DNA from: Owenia fusiformis
Lineage: Eukaryota; Annelida; Polychaeta; Sabellida; Oweniidae
NCBI GenBank assembly: GCA_903813345.2
Contig: CAIIXF020000005.1
Span: 8,619,375-8,683,374 of the forward strand
Reading direction: 5' to 3'
DNA length: 64,000 nt
The notes under the pieces are model-generated. The model was not told the origin of the DNA. It saw nothing but the letters and a program-made list of their open reading frames with translations, and ran no database searches. The translations under genes were made by a program, and so were the position numbers. Shown here piece by piece: positions 59,201 through 64,000 of this stretch (position 1 is its first letter; every line of letters starts with the position of its first letter).

Positions 59201-62200
59201 AGGCTGAAAACAATGAATCGCATGAGTTTTCCCTTTAGGAAAATAACATGATATATACTGTTTTTCACTTTATCCCAATAGACTAGATGCGAATAGAAAT
59301 AATCTTGATTTACGCCATTAAATATTCAAAATACAGTCAAAGTGATGTCATATTTGAAATCTACATGTAAAAGTACATCTAGAAATATGGTTTCGAAATT
59401 TTTTTTGAAAATGTGACTTCTAGTTCGGGTTGATTCCTCATAGACCCCATGTTACAAAATCACAAAAAGTGAAATATCTTTTATTGTATTGGACAGATAA
59501 CATTTTCTTTTACTGGACATATTTTAATTTACATAACTATTAGATACATAAGGGTTATATAAAAATTGAACTACTAAAACAAACGTAATTTAAGTTAAAG
59601 GGAACTTTCTACTATACCCGCCATGTTATCTGACCCGAACGAGCCACCTGGTGGCGAAACTGGTAACTACCTACTCGCATCTGCGTTATTGAATCCTACT
59701 TTTCTTTTCAGTGGTTAACTATGTCTACAAATGCAACATACTGATGTAAACAACATTGACAAAAACAGGAGTGGAAGAGTTTGAAAATCAGGAAAACTTT
59801 TTTGAAAAAAGATGTCGAGGGGTGTTTGCACCTTCCCTGTCTCGAAGTCGAAATTATTTTATCATCTCTATGAGTACTTTTCCTTTAGATAGGTAGAAAG
59901 CAACTTACTTTTTCACCCATTGGAATACACGTAAAATTGGCAAAGTTCAAATCATAAGTTCTCAAATCCCAGCCCATCGAATCGTAGTCCTATTCAAAAA
60001 CTTCCCGTTCGGTTATATGGTGAAAAAAATATCCCACGAACGAAAAAAGATTTTGCTACATTTATAAGCAAGGAGGATTGGCTCCCAGGATCGAAACTCG
60101 ATATTTTCCAACAATGAAAACGTCGAAATGTCGTTATTTTCTGAAATTAAAACCGACTATAAATTCAAAATAAACAGTTCAAAAGATTCGAACCAATATC
60201 TCGATCATTTCTTGTGAGTTTTGGAATTTTTCGTTTGGAAATAAGACCAAAATTCACGATTTAAATGTTGAAGTGAACAAAATGGCGGCTGTTTGAATTC
60301 GAATTTTGTATTACGACATACTCATATATGGGACAGAATATCGGTGGTGCACTCTGGGAGCCAATCCTCCTTGATTTATAAGCGAGCATTGATTTCTGGG
60401 CCTGTAAAAAGCACGTAGGACCTGATTACCCCATTGATTTACTGAGACCGCCAAAAATATAATTCAATTTTTTGGTTCAAAATTATAATCTGTCAGCGGT
60501 CCCTGACACTCCTACTAGCTATTACCAAACATTAATTGTCAATACATGTACACATATACGTGCCATACATCTACAAAGTAGCAAACTAGTGTTTTAAGTA
60601 CTACTTTTCCTATACCATGACCAAAACAAATCCCACGTGGGTTGCATATATTGACCCATAGTTATGCATTGGCCTAACATATGCACCTTTTTAAACCTTT
60701 AGAAAATAGCCATAGTCCACTGACTGTCTAAAATCTGTTGCGATACCTTTCGTGGTCCTTTGGTGATAGGTTTTCGGAATCTTTAAGGATCCGCTTACAC
60801 GGGATACTAGAGTATCCGCGTATATTGAGTATGACCGGTTCTAAGCTTACGAGTGTGACCGTATTTCTGTTCCTATAAACAGACGAGGTGAGTACTTGCT
60901 TTTTATGAACACTTTCGAACGTTTTCTTTTTATCCTACTTGGTCAATGAATGATACTTGGTAAACTTATAATGCCAGGCATATCACAAGGGGCCTTAATC
61001 AAGAGAAAACGTATTAATATTAGATTGAAGCCGTAAAATCCTAGTTTCCAGCATCTTTGATCAGTTTTTGTGTAACACAACGAAACTCCGAAGAGGATGA
61101 CACATCTTATGTATAATATATAGCTAGATCTACGAATTAGTCATGAATATTTTAAATAATTTAGCCTGCTCTGTCCAAATATGATACATCTTTGAATTTT
61201 TGAGAATACGAATGTCACTGGTGCCCCATTATTGGAGAATACGGTTGTGAAACAATCAGTGGGCCGTGTTACACTCGTTTCCATGACATTTCACAAGCGT
61301 ATCCTCTGGGAAAAGATAAATCCTTCTCTTGCTCACTGTACGGGGGATCATATAAACTGAGATTTGGAGATCTTGTTCAGGTTAGCCATAAAAAGGTTTG
61401 GGATTTGTTTTTTTTCTACTGTGATATTAATGATTTGGCTCTAAGGCAAGAAATCTGTACTTTCTGATTGATATTCCATTATGAACAGTTACATTGCTTA
61501 AATAGCTCATGTTTAACATTTTTTTGTTACATTACTATTAAATACAGCATAAACTATATTCAACAAACACAATTTCAAAAAGGATAATATAGAAGTTAAC
61601 CTTTATTTTCCATTTTTAAGCAGCTGTGCCTCTCATGACTTTCCAAAACAGGTCATATTCGTAGCCTAAGAACCGGTCATACTCAATATACGCGGATACT
61701 CTAGTTACCCGTGCGCTTATATGATCTAAATACAGAGCTGATTATCCATCCCGATACACTCATTAACACTGATTAACTTTTTGGCGCACATCTTGTTTTC
61801 TGCATGGCTTTGTTTAAAAAAACCTACCTCATACACACCTACCAACGCACGTACGGTTGGACATGATACAGTCTTTGAAGGGTTCAATTTTAAAGATCTT
61901 AGTTTATTAAATCTTAGTTTATGATGAATTATAGATGCATTTGTAACGACCCTTGATAGCAAGTTGCTACTACAGCCCAGCTCGGGGCATCGATTCCCAC
62001 TCGGGGCATCGAATTAAGCACACTTTCTTTCAATTTCTTTATCTGGCTTGTTGGACCTATGCTCGCGGTCGTTAGTTAGTTATTCCCCTGGGGCATCCTC
62101 TGGTCATTACACATTACGATGCACCCATATGCCTTTATTTACGGATCTGTCATCCGTCTAGTCATAAAATAAAGCCGAAATGTTAATAATTAGAGCTATT

Positions 62201-63644
62201 TTGAGATTTAATAATCTTTAAGATTGAACCCTTCAATGATAGTATCATGTCCAACGTAGGTGGTAGGTGGGTATGAGGTAAGGAAAACCGCTCATCCGTT
62301 TTTTCCAAATTTGCACACATGACAGGCGATATCAAGTTCTAGAGCTGATTAACTTTAAGACGGCCATTTTCTTTTCTGGCGGCCATTTTGAATGATTATC
62401 AATGAATCTTGTCATCGCCATTTCAGGAAAACCGCTTATCGAATCTTGTCATCGCCATTCAAGAAAACTGCTTATCGGAATAATATTCTTCAAATTCGCA
62501 CACATGATAGAGGATATCAGGTTCTAGAGCTTATTAACTTTTGGGCTGCCATCTTGTTTTCTGGCGACCATTTTGAAGTTTTTCAGATAAATCTTGTCAT
62601 CGCCATTTCAGGAAAACCGCTCATCGGATTTTCTCCAAATTCGCACACATAATAGAGGATATCAATTTCTAGAGCTGATTAACTTTTTGAATACGTTTAT
62701 ATTGAATACGTTTAGACCCAGTGGATAGGACATAAATAAATTATTTTCAGCTACAATATTACCATTTTCAATGATCGATAAACTGATTCCTAGTAATCCG
62801 TAGCACACGAGAAAGGGCGCTAGGTTTTGGTAGAAAGGTATGGAAATAAAAAGACCCATGCTGCTTGTCATAAAAATCCCAATGACTAGTGCTTGATTGT
62901 AGCGATCGGCTAGGAATCCGCTAATAACCGAGCCAAGCAGGAACCCGGCAGCTAACATGGTAATTGCAATAGACACCTGTGTGATATCAACTTGAAGCTG
63001 GTCTTTGAGATCCAACAACGTAGGACCAAAAGTCGACATTGACATACCCTGAAAAATGTAATAATACAATACTACTTTTATGTTGACCCCATTAGTGAGG
63101 CGGCTAGTGTCAAATAAACCCATGAATTCTGAACATGAGGAAAAAGCCAAATTATGATTGATTTTTGATATTGGCGATATTGGCTGATATTGGAGCTTAT
63201 ATTGGTCTGATAATGCTATAACATAGAGGCGGTCGTTTTGTATCCATATATTTTACCCGTATGTTAATAGTATACGGCTACTAAAAAGCTAGTCACAGGA
63301 AATATATCCAACAGCTCCAATAATCGAGTAAGAATCCCTCACTTCAGCCACCAGAGTTTCATAACGTCTTGGTTGCGTTATGTTATAGTATATTATAACC
63401 CTTGTATATTTACCCTGCCAAAGCTCCCAAAATACATCACTATTGTCGTGATCCATTTGAGCCTTTCTGTCAGTATTGTGTCAGATGTATCATCTATAGC
63501 TTCAACTGTATCATCATCATTAATTCGCTCGAGATTGCTCATTTCGTGAACTTCATCTTTAATATCAATCATCGTGTCATTACAGCTTTGTCTCTTATTG
63601 TTTCTTCTTTCGATTTCAGCTTTAGTATTAACCTCACTAATCAT
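56212..63644 (-). CDS. MFSD4-like: MFSD4/sodium-dependent glucose transporter 1-like MFS transporter
   Basis: Three coding exons: 63414-63644, 62763-63048 and 56212-57212 (phases 0 and 1). They give 505 aa, the usual length for the family. Residues 1-60 are a hydrophilic, acidic cytoplasmic N-terminus. The first membrane segments carry FGPTLLDLKDQL and the TM2-3 loop GFLADRYNQ, an MFS signature region. Exon 3 continues AIWERKCSPFVQFQFFASGVG, aligning with the conserved LWG..V.PFMQ.LHF.FG.G of this family. A large loop between the two six-helix halves has N-glycosylation sites (NDTT, NESA, NGTV). It is probably a plasma-membrane sugar or solute carrier. The family's usual DTGGN segment before LWG is replaced by IENVMV, so substrate range may differ. 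Intron 2 (5.5 kb) is full of foldback elements. An upstream non-coding exon may lie outside the window. Confidence 0.88.
57468..58452. mobile_element. Foldback element 1 in the MFSD4-like intron
   Basis: The left arm (57468-57672, with CAAGGGGCGATCCATATATT) is inverted at 58329-58452. The left arm has about 75 bp of extra sequence (around 57518-57590) absent from the right arm. About 650 bp of AT-rich DNA lies between. Confidence 0.85.
58985..59882. mobile_element. Foldback element 2 in the MFSD4-like intron
   Basis: The arms 58985-59145 and 59725-59882 are inverted copies (ATAGAGATACTAAAATAATT against its inverse; GAGACAGGG; GCAAACACCC). Identity is moderate, so it is older than the neighbouring element. 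Confidence 0.75.
60061..60380. mobile_element. MITE with 27 bp inverted ends
   Basis: TTTATAAGCAAGGAGGATTGG at the left and CCAATCCTCCTTGATTTATA at the right are near-exact inverses. About 320 bp in total, with no ORF. Confidence 0.85.
60798..61713. mobile_element. Inverted-repeat element with 46 bp ends
   Basis: CACGGGATACTAGAGTATCC (60798 onward) and its inverse at 61668-61713 match with a couple of mismatches over 46 bp. The interior (about 820 bp) has no ORF that I can recognise. Confidence 0.85.
61733..62280. mobile_element. Foldback element 3 in the MFSD4-like intron
   Basis: 61826-61935 (ACCTCATACACACCTACCAA, then TTGGACATGATAC and GAAGGGTTCAAT) is inverted at about 62150-62280. The centre contains a short duplication of CTCGGGGCATCGA. 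Confidence 0.75.
62278..62692 (+). repeat. Direct repeats, three diverged copies of about 150-180 bp
   Basis: Each copy has AGGAAAACCGCT(C/T)ATC, then TTCGCACACAT, GATATCA, TTCTAGAGCT(G/T)ATTAACTTT, and (in the two full copies) GGCCATTTTG-like and CTTGTCATCGCCATTTC blocks. They start at about 62278, 62425 and 62608. The last copy ends 70 bp from exon 2 of the MFSD4-like gene. Confidence 0.8.
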
Positions 63645-64000
63645 TGCAAGTTTGGTTCTTGTCGTTCATTTCGTTCAGTACAAAAAGGACCTACTGATTA
63701 TTGTATGTACGACCTCCACTGATATATCATTTACGAGAACAGACATATCTACTTGACATATATCTTTTATTGACCTTCTTATGTTAAAAACATGTCATTC
63801 TAGTAACTGTTCTTGACAAGAACACAAATATATGGTTGAAGCGACATATAATTATTAGATCTAAAGGTTCAGGACCCACTTACATAATACTAGCCTAGGG
63901 CTTTGAAAGATACGTATACACGTGTATTCATCTCAATGAAAGAAATGAATGAAATATTTGTATTGTAATCCATTAGATACCCCTCAGTGTTCCAAAAGTC
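63645..64000. other. Upstream of the MFSD4-like start codon; no other gene seen
   Basis: Probable 5' UTR or promoter of the MFSD4-like gene on the minus strand. No TATA box, upstream exon or other feature can be named with confidence. Confidence 0.35.

Larger units (their letters stand above)
57213..62762. other. Intron 2 of the MFSD4-like gene
   Basis: 5.55 kb without a further exon of this gene. It is occupied by at least five inverted-repeat elements, given separately, and by one set of direct repeats at the 62.3-62.7 kb end. Confidence 0.7.

Overview
This is a 64 kb piece of an animal nuclear genome. It is AT-rich, the genes are split by short GT-AG introns, and there are many mobile elements. 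The gene content (Pox neuro-type Pax gene, LHFPL tetraspan, MFSD4-type transporter) and the style of the repeats (Tc1, foldback elements, ACGG-rich tail repeat) suggest a marine invertebrate bilaterian. A mollusc or another lophotrochozoan is plausible, but the sequence does not settle the phylum.

Layout. 1-11.7 kb has no convincing gene; it holds a dispersed 0.73 kb repeat, a long-TIR element, a mariner-like element, a decayed Tc1 transposon and two large hairpin elements. 11.8-16.5 kb (+) is a four-exon Pox neuro-like gene. It has a PAI half paired domain but no visible RED half, and its third intron carries a tandem array of tRNA-Leu(CAG) genes. 22.0-27.0 kb (-) is a three-coding-exon LHFPL3/4/5-like gene with a long AT-rich region downstream. 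31.5-34.4 kb (+) is a 5'-truncated non-LTR retrotransposon with an uninterrupted 919-codon ORF.

35.56-38.61 kb (-) and 46.27-50.20 kb (-) are two tandem paralogues with nine coding exons each and identical splice phases. Assembled across the exons, each encodes a signal peptide, a histidine-rich acidic segment and a complete bacterial-type solute-binding domain (SBP_bac_3 fold). Their proximal promoters are conserved too. This secreted metal-binding-like/solute-binding architecture in an animal is the most interesting content of the window.

52.9-53.9 kb is a hairpin element interrupted by a short LINE copy with a target-site duplication. 56.2-63.6 kb (-) is a three-coding-exon MFSD4/sodium-dependent glucose transporter-like gene whose large second intron is packed with inverted-repeat elements.

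The host genes show no operon-like link. The two solute-binding genes are a local segmental duplication that includes promoter, introns and 3' region. All coordinates were derived by reading splice sites and translating by eye; no database search was run.
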